23,475 nucleotides of DNA, from NCBI GenBank assembly GCA_900540005.1, contig UQEM01000025.1, forward strand, positions 1-23,475, in the 5' to 3' direction. Origin of the DNA: an uncultured Ruminococcus sp. (lineage in GTDB: Bacteria; Bacillota; Clostridia; Oscillospirales; Ruminococcaceae). Below are positions 8,042 through 16,430 of this stretch, piece after piece. Made by a program: the position numbers and the translations under genes. Every line of letters begins with the position of its first letter. Within the stretch, counting starts at the first letter, position 1. The notes under the pieces were generated by a model. The model saw only the letters and a program-made list of their open reading frames with translations, ran no database searches and was not told where the DNA came from.

Positions 8042-9007
8042 ATGGAATGGACAGAAGTTAACATCTACACGACCACCGAGGGAATAGAGCTTGTTTGCTC
8101 TAAGCTCACAGATATCGGAGTAAAGGGATTCGCTATCCGCGATGCGGAGGATTTCAAGGAGTTCCTTGAAAACAAGAACGGTCAATGGGACTACATTGAC
8201 AAAGATCTTCTTGGACTTACTGACTGCGAGACTTGTATCACGGTTTATATCCCCTCGAACGATCAGGGCGCGGAAATGCTTACGGCTATAAAGTCAATGC
8301 TCAGCGAAATGCGCGCAAATGATACCGAAAAGCTCTACGGCAGACTCGAAGCTGAGCTTACAAGTATCCGCGAGGAGGACTGGGCGAATAACTGGAAGCA
8401 GTATTTCAAGCCTTTCAAGGTTGGTGAAAAGCTTGTTATCAAGCCGTCGTGGGAGGATTACGACAATGCCGATAACCGTGTGATACTTGAGATTGATCCC
8501 GCGTCAAGCTTCGGAACAGGCAAGCACCACACAACGCGACTCTGCCTTGAGCTGCTTGAAAAGAATCTCAATAAGGGTGACAATCTGCTCGACATGGGCT
8601 GCGGAAGCGGAATTCTTTCAATCGGCGCAATGCTCCTCGGAGCAGGCAGTGCTGTCGGTGTGGATATCGAAGAAAATGCTGCCGCAACGGCGCTTGAAAA
8701 TGCGGAAAAGAACCATATTTCGCCCGATGTTTACAAGACGTACTATGGAAATATCCTCAGTGATGAAAAGCTTGCCTCCGAGATAGACCGCAAGTATGAC
8801 ATAATAACCGCGAATATCGTGGCTGACGTTATAATTGAAATGAAGGACTACTTTGTGAGATACCTTAAAAAGGGCGGAATCCTGATCATTTCGGGCATTA
8901 TCGAGGAGCGTATGGACGAGGTCATAGCTGCTGTTGAATCGGCAGGCTTCTCGAATCCCGAACCCTATGTAAAGGAAGGCTGGGCGGCCGTAAAGTTTAC
9001 TTTGTAA
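8042..9007 (+). CDS. prmA: Ribosomal protein L11 methyltransferase
   Basis: PrmA uses S-adenosylmethionine to methylate lysines and the N-terminus of ribosomal protein L11 in the cytoplasm. The 321-residue product has the N-terminal L11-recognition domain starting MEWTEVNI and the linker EEDWANNWKQYFKPFKVG. The IDPASSFGTGKHHTTRLCLE motif comes next, then the class I methyltransferase glycine motif DMGCGSGILSIGA (from about residue 185), the acidic VGVDIE and the TANIVADVI motif. Length is close to that of other Gram-positive PrmA proteins. AAGGAG at 8028-8033 overlaps the stop codon of the dockerin protein gene, so the two are probably on one transcript. It has no obvious functional link with the MoxR module upstream. 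Confidence 0.95.
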   Translation: MEWTEVNIYTTTEGIELVCSKLTDIGVKGFAIRDAEDFKEFLENKNGQWDYIDKDLLGLTDCETCITVYIPSNDQGAEMLTAIKSMLSEMRANDTEKLYGRLEAELTSIREEDWANNWKQYFKPFKVGEKLVIKPSWEDYDNADNRVILEIDPASSFGTGKHHTTRLCLELLEKNLNKGDNLLDMGCGSGILSIGAMLLGAGSAVGVDIEENAAATALENAEKNHISPDVYKTYYGNILSDEKLASEIDRKYDIITANIVADVIIEMKDYFVRYLKKGGILIISGIIEERMDEVIAAVESAGFSNPEPYVKEGWAAVKFTL

Positions 9008-9061
9008 TATTGTGCTTTCGCATTATATTGATAAATAATTAATTTTAAGGAGAATAGAACC

Positions 9062-10258
9062 ATGGCATTTTTTAAGAAGAAAAATCAGAAGGCAGAAGAA
9101 GTTGAACAGCAGAAGAAAGATCCCGCAGCGGATCTCAAGGCTGTTATCCTCAACGCCCTCAACGATAAACTGAACGGTACTCTTTACGATGACTGCGTTA
9201 TTATGCCCAAGGGTTATACTGTTGACGTTCAGGTCAGCAGGCACGAAGTGAAGGACGAGATACACATTATGCAGGTCGTTTTCATCATCAAGAACGATGA
9301 ATTTGACGAGCCGCTCATCGAGCCCGTTGACGCACAGGGAACAACAGAGGAGGAAGCTGCAAAGATGTCCGTAGATATTTTCTTCGGCTCAGTATGGCAT
9401 CCGCTCGACCAGTCCATGACCAAGAAGAATCCCGTGCACATTTCTGTTGACTACCTCAGACAGCATTATGATTTTGATATGTACTGCCAGTCCGTTGTCA
9501 GAATTGGCGTTAAGGACAAGCAGCCCACAATGCTCGTGAATTTCATCAAGGACGATATCCCGAAGTACCTCGGTTCAAAGAAGTACTATTGGATAAGAAT
9601 GTACCTTGCAAAGTTCAAGGAGAAGAAGATCATTGAAGTTCGCGTAAATGGTTCTGTATGCTCCGAGCTTAATCAGCGCTTCAAGGAATACATTGATTCG
9701 TGGGAGGATACCGACAACTTCGTATGCGAAAAGCAGTACGCTATTTTCGTACAGCGTGAGGAGGATAAGTGCCCCTTCAAGAAGGAAGTTGTTGTAAATG
9801 CCGCAAGAGAGGCTATTTCAAGCATGGAGAAAATCGCAAATCAGGACGATTATCTCGCAATGATGAAGCGAATCGAAGAAATAACAGGCGATAAGTCTCT
9901 CGCTTCTGAGATCAGGATATTCGTTCCCGAGATTCTCGCAAAGCTTACACTTGGCTACCGCGAGGGCGATAACCTTTACCTCATCGAGGACGACGGCAAC
10001 GGCGGACAGTCCAGCATTGAGTTCAAAAAGACCCAGCTCCGTTCGTATTTTTACATTCAGCAGGTTCTCATTGAGTATCTCAGCAAGCGTCCGTCTCAGG
10101 AGAACGTATCGAAAATCGTTACAAACAGCGTTGCATTCCGCGAAATGAGAAAGGTCATGGACAGCGCCAAGGAGAAAGGTCAGGAGGTAAAGCCTGCCGA
10201 TATGTACGTTCCCGGAACTTCGTACAGGATCGCTGCTGATAATTATAAGGTTTGGTAA
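9062..10258 (+). CDS. Unrecognised 398-residue cytoplasmic protein
   Basis: I cannot assign this protein to a family. It has no signal peptide or membrane segment. It starts with a basic, glutamine-rich stretch (MAFFKKKNQKAEEVEQQKK). A mixed alpha/beta body follows with segments such as IFFGSVWHPLDQSM, YYWIRMYLAKFKEKK and FVCEKQYAIFVQREEDKC. The C-terminal third is helical, containing IRIFVPEILAKLTLGYREGDNLYLIED and RSYFYIQQVLIEYL. Codon use matches the highly expressed ribosomal genes around it (many AAG, CTC and GTT codons), which suggests a native, well-expressed gene. AAGGAG at 9047-9052 precedes the ATG at 9062. The 54-base gap after prmA may hold a weak promoter, but none is convincing. 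It is followed by the rplU promoter. Confidence 0.85.
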   Translation: MAFFKKKNQKAEEVEQQKKDPAADLKAVILNALNDKLNGTLYDDCVIMPKGYTVDVQVSRHEVKDEIHIMQVVFIIKNDEFDEPLIEPVDAQGTTEEEAAKMSVDIFFGSVWHPLDQSMTKKNPVHISVDYLRQHYDFDMYCQSVVRIGVKDKQPTMLVNFIKDDIPKYLGSKKYYWIRMYLAKFKEKKIIEVRVNGSVCSELNQRFKEYIDSWEDTDNFVCEKQYAIFVQREEDKCPFKKEVVVNAAREAISSMEKIANQDDYLAMMKRIEEITGDKSLASEIRIFVPEILAKLTLGYREGDNLYLIEDDGNGGQSSIEFKKTQLRSYFYIQQVLIEYLSKRPSQENVSKIVTNSVAFREMRKVMDSAKEKGQEVKPADMYVPGTSYRIAADNYKVW

Positions 10259-10310
10259 GCCAATCACTGCGGTTTTGCTGTGAAAATTACGGAAAACTGC
10301 AAAAAAATGC

Positions 10311-10339
10311 TTGACAAAATCTTCTGGATATGATAGAAT
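10311..10339 (+). promoter_or_regulatory. Consensus sigma-A promoter of the rplU operon
   Basis: TTGACA (10311-10316) and TAGAAT (10334-10339) are 17 bases apart, with TG of an extended -10 at 10331-10332. Transcription should start near 10346, at the beginning of the L21 leader. Confidence 0.9.
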
Positions 10340-10345
10340 ATATTT

Positions 10346-10423
10346 GCCGCTTGTAAACAGGCTCTTAAAGTCATGCAAATGCGCCTGTAACAGCGAGTTT
10401 ATTGAAAAGGCAGGTGCCGCAAT
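10346..10423 (+). ncRNA. L21 leader (autoregulatory mRNA element)
   Basis: The 5' leader of rplU folds into a long interrupted hairpin. CGCTtGT (10348-10354) can pair with ACAGCG (10390-10395), and inside it ACAGGC (10357-10362) pairs with GCCTGT (10383-10388). The apical loop is A-rich. The position, directly before the rplU-prp-rpmA genes of a Bacillota genome, matches the known L21 leader family, thought to be bound by L21 for feedback control. I assign it by context and fold, not by a model search, so the boundaries are approximate. Confidence 0.7.
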
Positions 10424-10735
10424 ATGTACGCAGTTATTGAAACCGGCGGAAAGCAGTATCAGGTTAACGAAGGAGACGTTATCTTCATCGAAAAGCTCGC
10501 AGCTGAGGCTGATGAGACAGTTACTTTCGACAAGGTAGTAGCTCTCGGAGCAGATGATGGTCTCAAGGTTGGAACACCTTATGTTGACGGAGCAGCTGTT
10601 GAGGCTAAAGTAATCAAGAACGGCAAGGCTAAGAAGATCACAGTCTTCACATACAAGCCCAAGAAGGGTGAGAAGAAGAAGCAGGGTCACAGACAGCCTT
10701 ACACTCAGGTCAAGATCGAAGCTATCAAGGCTTGA
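10424..10735 (+). CDS. rplU: 50S ribosomal protein L21
   Basis: L21 binds 23S rRNA domain I of the large subunit. The 103-residue product has the family start [20 protein letters not shown], the central [20 protein letters not shown] region and the C-terminal [20 protein letters not shown] motif, at standard length. It is the first gene behind a consensus promoter and the L21 leader. An AGGCAGGT stretch at 10408-10415 lies before the ATG. The prp start codon comes two bases after its stop, giving the usual Bacillota order rplU-prp-rpmA. A long open frame on the opposite strand across this gene and its upstream neighbour is a shadow. Confidence 0.98.
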   Translation: MYAVIETGGKQYQVNEGDVIFIEKLAAEADETVTFDKVVALGADDGLKVGTPYVDGAAVEAKVIKNGKAKKITVFTYKPKKGEKKKQGHRQPYTQVKIEAIKA

Positions 10736-10737
10736 TC

Positions 10738-11052
10738 ATGATTCGTGCAGAGTTCTGCGAAAGCAACGGACTCCTCAATGGCTTTAAGATAAGCGGACAC
10801 GCAGGATACGCAGAAAGCGGACAAGATATCGTCTGCGCTGCGGTCTCCTCGGCAGTTTCGCTCGCTGCAAATATCATAACTGACGGTTTTCATGCAGATG
10901 CTGAGGCTTCCGACAGTGACGGCGCGGTAACTCTTACCGTAAACAAGCCCGATGAGAGAACTCAGGCAGTTTTGACTATGCTCAGAGAGCAGCTTGGTAT
11001 TATCCTTGAGGAATTTCCAAAAACGATTAAAATCACAATTTCGGAGGTGTAA
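10738..11052 (+). CDS. prp: Ribosomal-processing cysteine protease Prp
   Basis: Prp is a small cytoplasmic cysteine protease that removes the N-terminal extension of L27, an essential step in Bacillota such as Staphylococcus aureus. The 104-residue product carries the diagnostic [20 protein letters not shown] block with the catalytic His and Cys. ATG 10738 gives the usual MIRAEF-type start. A TTG six bases earlier in the same frame overlaps the rplU stop and is less likely. It lies between rplU and rpmA, and the L27 encoded next door carries the matching cleavage site, which supports the assignment. Older annotations call it YsxB or DUF464. Confidence 0.95.
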   Translation: MIRAEFCESNGLLNGFKISGHAGYAESGQDIVCAAVSSAVSLAANIITDGFHADAEASDSDGAVTLTVNKPDERTQAVLTMLREQLGIILEEFPKTIKITISEV

Positions 11053-11054
11053 GT

Positions 11055-11336
11055 ATGTTAAAGATCAGTATGCAGTTCTTCGCTCATAAGAAGGGCGTTG
11101 GTTCTACAAAGAACGGACGTGACTCTGAGGCAAAGAGACTCGGTGTCAAGAGAGCAGACGGTCAGATCGTTAAGGCCGGCAACATTCTCGTTCGTCAGAG
11201 AGGAACTCACATTCATCCCGGCGAGGGCGTAGGTATCGGTTCTGATGATACATTATTCGCTACAGTAAGCGGAAGAGTTAAGTTCGAGCGTTACGGACGT
11301 GACCGTAAGAAGGTTTCTGTTTACGCTGAACAGTAA
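11055..11336 (+). CDS. rpmA: 50S ribosomal protein L27 with cleavable N-terminal extension
   Basis: L27 reaches the peptidyl transferase centre with its N-terminal tail. The 93-residue product starts [19 protein letters not shown]. The residues before AHKKG match the Prp cleavage signal (QFF then Ala), so the mature protein should start at Ala10. The remainder is textbook L27: [18 protein letters not shown], the [19 protein letters not shown] block and the C-terminal [20 protein letters not shown] at 11043-11048 overlaps the prp stop and sets the ATG at 11055. An intrinsic terminator follows. Confidence 0.98.
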   Translation: MLKISMQFFAHKKGVGSTKNGRDSEAKRLGVKRADGQIVKAGNILVRQRGTHIHPGEGVGIGSDDTLFATVSGRVKFERYGRDRKKVSVYAEQ

Positions 11337-11350
11337 CTATTAACAAGTAT

Positions 11351-12681
<1,331 letters not shown>

Positions 12682-12682
12682 T

Positions 12683-13093
12683 ATGAGCAGAGAATTTATG
12701 ACCGAACGCGAGGCAAACACCTACAGTCCTCTCAGCCTTGCGTTTCTGGGGGACAGCGTTTACGATATGCTTGTAAGGGAATATCTTCTGCGAAAGGCGA
12801 ATATGCCTGTCGCGAAACTCCACTCGGCAAAGATAAAGCTTGTGTGTGCGGAGTTTCAGTCGAATGCATATGAAACACTTGCACAGGCTCTTGACGAACA
12901 CGAACTTGCTGTCCTGAAAAGAGGACGAAACGCTACGGGAAACACAGTTCCCAAACACGCCGAGGCGGCTCAGTACCGCAGAGCTACCGCGGTCGAGTGC
13001 CTGTTCGGGTATTTACAGCTCACAGGCAGAACAGAGCGCATAACCGAGCTGTTTGAACTTATAATCAGTGAAAATAGTTCTGATATTGAATAG
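12683..13093 (+). CDS. mrnC: Mini-ribonuclease III
   Basis: Mini-III is a dimeric RNase III-like catalytic domain without a double-stranded RNA-binding domain; in Bacillus it matures 23S rRNA. The 136-residue product has the signature LAFLGDSVYDMLVREYLL with Asp24 and Asp28. KLHSAKIKLVCAEFQS, KRGRNATGNTVPKHAEAAQYR and the ECLFGYLQL block with the metal-binding Glu follow. The ATG at 12683 is one base beyond the obgE stop. No strong ribosome site is present, so coupling to obgE is likely. A second methionine at 12698 is an alternative start. The ribosome-related neighbours fit its rRNA-processing role. Confidence 0.93.
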   Translation: MSREFMTEREANTYSPLSLAFLGDSVYDMLVREYLLRKANMPVAKLHSAKIKLVCAEFQSNAYETLAQALDEHELAVLKRGRNATGNTVPKHAEAAQYRRATAVECLFGYLQLTGRTERITELFELIISENSSDIE

Positions 13094-13108
13094 ATAGGAG
13101 CGAAAAAT

Positions 13109-13843
13109 ATGTCAGGTCATTCAAAATGGAATAATATCAAGCGTAAAAAGGAAGCAACGGACGCTGTTAAGGGCAAGATCTTCACAAAGATCGGACGTGA
13201 GATAACAGTAGTTGTCCGCGAGGGCGGCCCTGACCCGAACAACAACAGCAAGCTTCGCGACCTTATCGCAAAGGCAAAGGCAAACAACGTGCCTAACGAC
13301 AACATCGAGCGCGTTATCAAGAAAGCTGCCGGCGGCGAGGATAAAAATAACTACGAGAACATCACTTATGAAGGATACGGCCCCAACGGCGTAGCTGTAA
13401 TCGTTGAGTGTCTTACTGACAACAGAAACAGAACAGCAGGCGAGGTGCGCCATTATTTTGATAAGTTCGGCGGAAATCTCGGAACTATCGGCTGTGTATC
13501 GTTCATGTTCAGCAGAAAGGGCATAGTAGTGCTCGAAAACACGGGACTTGACGAAGATACTGTAATGGACGACGTTTTCGAGTGCGGCGGCGATGATTTC
13601 GATATCAATGAGGAAACTGTTGAGATCGAGTGTGCTCCCGAGAATCTCCATGCTGTCCGTGAGGGACTTACTGCAAAGGGCTATAATGTGCTCTCTGCCG
13701 AGTCCGAGATGATACCTGCAAACTACACTACTCTCACAGATGAGGATCAGATAAAGAAGATGAATCTTCTCCTTGAGCACCTTGAGGACAACGATGACGT
13801 TCAGAACGTTTATCATAACTGGGAGATGCCCGAAGATGAGTGA
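13109..13843 (+). CDS. YebC/PmpR family protein
   Basis: YebC-family proteins (TACO1 in mitochondria) were described as transcription regulators and more recently as translation factors that help ribosomes on proline-rich stretches. The 244-residue product starts with the invariant MSGHSKWNNIKRKKEATDAV and contains GGPDPNNNSKLRDLIAKAKA, the VPNDNIERVIKKAAGG motif, YEGYGPNGVAVIVECLTDN and a C-terminal DDVQNVYHN. Length is standard. AGGAGCG lies seven bases before ATG 13109. It follows mrnC by 15 bases, continuing a translation-related operon. A 231-residue opposite-strand frame within it is a shadow. Confidence 0.95.
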   Translation: MSGHSKWNNIKRKKEATDAVKGKIFTKIGREITVVVREGGPDPNNNSKLRDLIAKAKANNVPNDNIERVIKKAAGGEDKNNYENITYEGYGPNGVAVIVECLTDNRNRTAGEVRHYFDKFGGNLGTIGCVSFMFSRKGIVVLENTGLDEDTVMDDVFECGGDDFDINEETVEIECAPENLHAVREGLTAKGYNVLSAESEMIPANYTTLTDEDQIKKMNLLLEHLEDNDDVQNVYHNWEMPEDE

Positions 13844-13848
13844 GCGTA

Positions 13849-14349
13849 ATGGCTGTGAACATAGCTAAAGTAGAAAATGATACCGAACTTCACGAAGTTG
13901 CCGAGCTTGCGGAAAAAATCTGGCACGAGTGTTTTCCGGGAATAATTTCCGAGGAACAGATCTCGTACATGGTGGACAAATTTCAGTCTTACAATGCCAT
14001 GAAAAATCAGGTGGACACGCAGGATTACACCTATTTTGCGGTTCGTGATGACGGTGAATTGTGCGGATATATCGGTGCAAAGCCCGAGAGTGATGAGCGC
14101 TATTTTCTCAGCAAGCTTTATCTCAGGAGTGACAAGCGCGGCAGGGCAATAGCCTCACAAATGCTGCAAAGGGTCTTTGACGAGGCGAAATCCTGCGGAA
14201 AGAGTAATGTCTACCTTACTGTAAACAAGTATAATGACCGCGCTGTTGCAGTCTACAAGGCAAAGGGATTTATCGTTGCAGATACGGCTGAAACTGATAT
14301 CGGAAACGGTTTCATTATGGACGATTTCATCATGGAGAAAACTCTTTGA
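13849..14349 (+). CDS. GNAT-family N-acetyltransferase
   Basis: This 166-residue product is a GCN5-related acetyltransferase that would use acetyl-CoA on an unknown amine. Family features are the central strand YFAVRDDGELCGYIGAKP, the acetyl-CoA loop region LSKLYLRSDKRGRAIASQML (the RGxAI part replaces the usual RGxGxG-type loop) and the C-terminal VYLTVNKYNDRAVAVYKAKGF motif with the conserved Asn and Tyr. The ATG at 13849 is preferred; a GTG at 13840 overlaps the yebC stop and lacks a well-spaced ribosome site. It ends the obgE-mrnC-yebC run. No clear terminator follows before the mntP promoter. Confidence 0.88.
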   Translation: MAVNIAKVENDTELHEVAELAEKIWHECFPGIISEEQISYMVDKFQSYNAMKNQVDTQDYTYFAVRDDGELCGYIGAKPESDERYFLSKLYLRSDKRGRAIASQMLQRVFDEAKSCGKSNVYLTVNKYNDRAVAVYKAKGFIVADTAETDIGNGFIMDDFIMEKTL

Positions 14350-14375
14350 TGTTTCGATGTGCTAACAGTAATAAA

Positions 14376-14404
14376 TTGACAAGCCATGAAATATATTGTA
14401 TAAT
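14376..14404 (+). promoter_or_regulatory. Consensus sigma-A promoter of mntP
   Basis: TTGACA (14376-14381) and TATAAT (14399-14404) match consensus at every base, with a 17-base spacer. Transcription should start near 14411, immediately before the riboswitch. Confidence 0.93.
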
Positions 14405-14410
14405 AAAAGC

Positions 14411-14567
14411 AACTTACTGAGGGAGTAGTTAGCGTATACGATATGCGTGGCAAGCCGACACACTGACCGCTTAGGTCCGGTTTTGTCTTAAATAATGAGA
14501 CTCAAGTATGGCTTTTTGCTGTACCTGAGTATTTTATCCGGGTACGATATGTGCCCGGATTTTTTTG
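14411..14567 (+). ncRNA. yybP-ykoY manganese riboswitch with expression platform
   Basis: The aptamer has P1 formed by TACTGAG (14415-14421) and CTCAAGTA (14501-14508, one bulge). The conserved loop GGGAGTAG (14421-14428) follows, then the TAGGTCCGG region and the second conserved loop ATGAGAC before the P1 3' strand. These are hallmarks of the yybP-ykoY class, which binds Mn2+. It lies between a perfect promoter and mntP, a classic target. Bases 14500-14508 can instead pair with TACcTGAGT (14522-14530), breaking P1; this offers a simple switch before the terminator at 14536. Family assignment is from motifs and context, without a model search. Confidence 0.87.
14536..14567 (+). terminator. 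Riboswitch-controlled terminator before mntP
   Basis: ATCCGGGTAC (14536-14545) pairs with GTGCCCGGAT (14551-14560), 10 bp with one T-G pair, followed by seven T residues. GTACC at 14521-14525 can compete for GGTAC at 14541-14545 and so act as part of an antiterminator. Confidence 0.92.
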
Positions 14568-14585
14568 TCATGGAGGTTTCAATTT

Positions 14586-15158
14586 ATGGGAAAATTTGAA
14601 CTTATCGCACTTGCGGTCGGACTGTCAATGGACGCTTTTTCGGTGGCGGTCTGTAAGGGGTTGAGCATGAAAAAGCTCAACTATAAGGGCGGAATTATCA
14701 CCGCACTGTTTTTCGGCATATTTCAGGCGCTTATGCCGATTATCGGTTACTTCCTCGGAAGTCGTTTCGAGAGCTACATAAAAGCGTACAGTCATTGGAT
14801 AGGCTTTGTTCTGCTCGTATTCATCGGTGGAAAAATGATATTTGAGGTCATTTTTGAGAAAGAAGAGGAGAAAAACTCTGGCGAGTATAAGCTTGATATT
14901 CCGGAGCTTTTCCTGCTTGCTATAGCAACAAGTATCGACGCGCTCGCGGTAGGTGTCGTATTCGCAACCGAAAGGGTAAACCTTGCGTTTTCTGTGACGG
15001 TTATCGGAGTAATGACATTTGCACTTTCACTTGCCGGCGTAATTATAGGCAACAAGTTTGGCAATAAGTACGAGAAAAAGGCACAGATCGCAGGCGGAGC
15101 AATTCTCATTCTTATCGGAGTGAAACTCCTCCTTGACGGACTCGGGGTTCTCAAATAA
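14586..15158 (+). CDS. mntP: Manganese exporter MntP
   Basis: MntP (formerly YebN) is a six-helix membrane exporter that removes excess Mn2+. The 190-residue product has about six hydrophobic segments and two internally related halves. Each half has the conserved acidic motif: GLSMDAFSVAVCKG in helix 1 and ATSIDALAVGVVFA near helix 4. Length is normal. ATG 14586 is set by GGAGG at 14572-14576; an in-frame TTG at 14565 lies in the terminator tail and is rejected. The Mn2+ riboswitch upstream fits expression only when Mn2+ is high. A bidirectional terminator separates it from the opposing thiE. Confidence 0.96.
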   Translation: MGKFELIALAVGLSMDAFSVAVCKGLSMKKLNYKGGIITALFFGIFQALMPIIGYFLGSRFESYIKAYSHWIGFVLLVFIGGKMIFEVIFEKEEEKNSGEYKLDIPELFLLAIATSIDALAVGVVFATERVNLAFSVTVIGVMTFALSLAGVIIGNKFGNKYEKKAQIAGGAILILIGVKLLLDGLGVLK

Positions 15159-15159
15159 A

Positions 15160-15197
15160 ACAAAGCGGACGGTTGATTTTCCGTCCGCTTTTTGTAT
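15160..15197. terminator. Bidirectional terminator between mntP and thiE
   Basis: AAAGCGGACGG (15162-15172) pairs perfectly with CCGTCCGCTTT (15181-15191), 11 bp with an 8-base loop. T residues follow on the plus strand (TTTTTG) and, read on the minus strand, TTTGTTTTATTT. It serves the two converging genes; the thiE stop is at its edge. Confidence 0.92.
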
Positions 15198-15832
15198 TAT
15201 CTGATTATTTCGCGCAATCTTTCTGCCAAAGCCTCTGCGGAGCGTTTCGTGTCGCCTGAACCAAAAAGTGCCGAAACCACGGCGATTCCGCAGATTCCAC
15301 TCCCTGTAAGAGTACTTGCGTTTTCAAGCGTTATGCCGCCTATTGCAACGGCGGGAATACTAACACTTGAGCAGATATCACGGAGCTGAGCATTATCTAT
15401 TCTAATGGCGTTAGTTTTGGTTGGCGAAGGGAAAACTGCTCCTACACCGAGGTAATCCGCACCGTCCGCTTCAGCCTGCCGTGCCTGAGCAACTGTTTTT
15501 GCAGTCGCGCCAATGATGAAGTTTTTGCCGCATATTCGCCTGATCTCGGCTGCCGGAGCGTCCTCTATACCAACGTGAACACCGTCCGCGCCTGCTTTCA
15601 GAGCGGCAGAGTAGTTGTCGTTTATGATGAGCGGAACATTGTATCTGCGGCAGATGTCCTTTACCTTGACAGCTTCCTCAACGAGCTGTGATTCGGAGAG
15701 TTTCTTTTCGCGAAGCTGTAATATAGTAACACCGCCCTTTAGCGCGTTTTCAATGGTTTCATAGAAGTCTCTGTTGCCTATGCATTTGCGGTCAGTCACG
15801 GCATAGAGCAGTAAGTCCTTTTTATCGAGCAT
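15197..15832 (-). CDS. thiE: Thiamine phosphate synthase
   Basis: ThiE joins the pyrimidine diphosphate HMP-PP and thiazole carboxylate phosphate to thiamine phosphate. The 211-residue TIM-barrel product shows LLYAVTDRKC at the start, ILQLREKKLSESQLVEEA for substrate phosphate and pyrimidine contacts, PLIINDNYSAALKAGADGVHVG, YLGVGAVFPSPTKTNA and AVAIGGITLENA. ATG at 15832 is chosen because GAGGTGAG lies at 15838-15845; a GTG three codons earlier overlaps that ribosome site. The gene overlaps the tenI end by 11 bases, so it is translated with it. It is the last gene of the TPP-regulated operon and ends at the bidirectional terminator. The motif context distinguishes it from the related tenI product upstream. 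Confidence 0.95.
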   Translation of the reverse strand: MLDKKDLLLYAVTDRKCIGNRDFYETIENALKGGVTILQLREKKLSESQLVEEAVKVKDICRRYNVPLIINDNYSAALKAGADGVHVGIEDAPAAEIRRICGKNFIIGATAKTVAQARQAEADGADYLGVGAVFPSPTKTNAIRIDNAQLRDICSSVSIPAVAIGGITLENASTLTGSGICGIAVVSALFGSGDTKRSAEALAERLREIIR

Positions 15833-16430
15833 AATTCTCACCTCTGAGCATTTTTATAAGTTCTGTGGGATTTTCCGAGCGCATGAAACCGCTCATTATG
15901 CAAGCTCCCGAAGCGCCTGCGGAAAGCACATCTGCAAAATTTTCGGCTGAAATACCGCCTATTGCATAAACCGGCAGAGCAGTTGCTCTTACAGTTTCAC
16001 GCAGAAAATCAAGACCGCGCGGAGAAAGTCCCTTTTTGCAGTCCGTTGCAAAAACGTGTCCTGCCGTGACATAAGATGCACCGAGACATTCAGCCTCGTG
16101 CACATCGGCCGGTGAATGGCATGACGCACCTATCTCGCTGAACTGCCGCTTTTCACTTTCAGAGAGTGTCCTTAGTATAGCGAGCGGCAGGTGGATACTT
16201 TCCGCACCGAGCTGCACTGCCTGTTCCGCAAACGTGTGCAGAGTGCATTTTACGCCGTATTTTCGGCAGAGAGACATTACATCGTTCGCAAGCATTTTGT
16301 ACTTCTCGGGATCCATATCCTTTTCTCGCAGTATTATCCTGTCCGGACGGGCAGCGGCGATTTTTTCAAGCTGCAAAAGGAAGTCTCCGCCGCATAGACT
16401 ACGGTTTGTCACACAGATTATTTCAGACAT
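15822..16430 (-). CDS. tenI: Thiazole tautomerase TenI
   Basis: TenI is a ThiE-like TIM barrel that aromatises the ThiG product to the thiazole carboxylate that ThiE uses. The 202-residue product contains RPDRIILREKDMDPEKY, CTLHTFAEQAVQLGAESIHL, SCHSPADVHEAECLGASYV and the TenI signature GHVFATDCKKGLSPRGLDFL, with His125 in the position of the Bacillus catalytic His. The phosphate-binding YAIGGISAENF follows. ATG 16430 matches the family start MSEIICVTNR; the longer frame upstream lies inside thiH. It overlaps thiH by 8 bases and thiE by 11. The alternative, a second thiamine phosphate synthase, is less likely given the signature. Confidence 0.88.
   Translation of the reverse strand: MSEIICVTNRSLCGGDFLLQLEKIAAARPDRIILREKDMDPEKYKMLANDVMSLCRKYGVKCTLHTFAEQAVQLGAESIHLPLAILRTLSESEKRQFSEIGASCHSPADVHEAECLGASYVTAGHVFATDCKKGLSPRGLDFLRETVRATALPVYAIGGISAENFADVLSAGASGACIMSGFMRSENPTELIKMLRGENYAR

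Noticed and set aside
9010..9040. Promoter before the 398-residue protein gene (TTGTGC and an A/T-rich -10)
   Set aside because: The -10 candidate is poor at the right spacing, so the promoter cannot be supported.
10269..10307. Terminator after the 398-residue protein gene
   Set aside because: GCGGTTTT and AAAACTGC can pair, but the stem is followed by A residues on the plus strand, and on the minus strand the T run precedes the stem. It works as a terminator in neither direction.
9818..10690. 290-residue open frame on the minus strand across the 398-residue gene's end, the rplU promoter and rplU
   Set aside because: It is antisense to two real genes, a promoter and a leader RNA, has low-complexity Leu/Ser/Cys content and no recognisable motif; it follows from codon bias on the plus strand.
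13121..13816. 231-residue minus-strand open frame inside yebC
   Set aside because: Complete overlap with a clear YebC-family gene and no protein-like motif.
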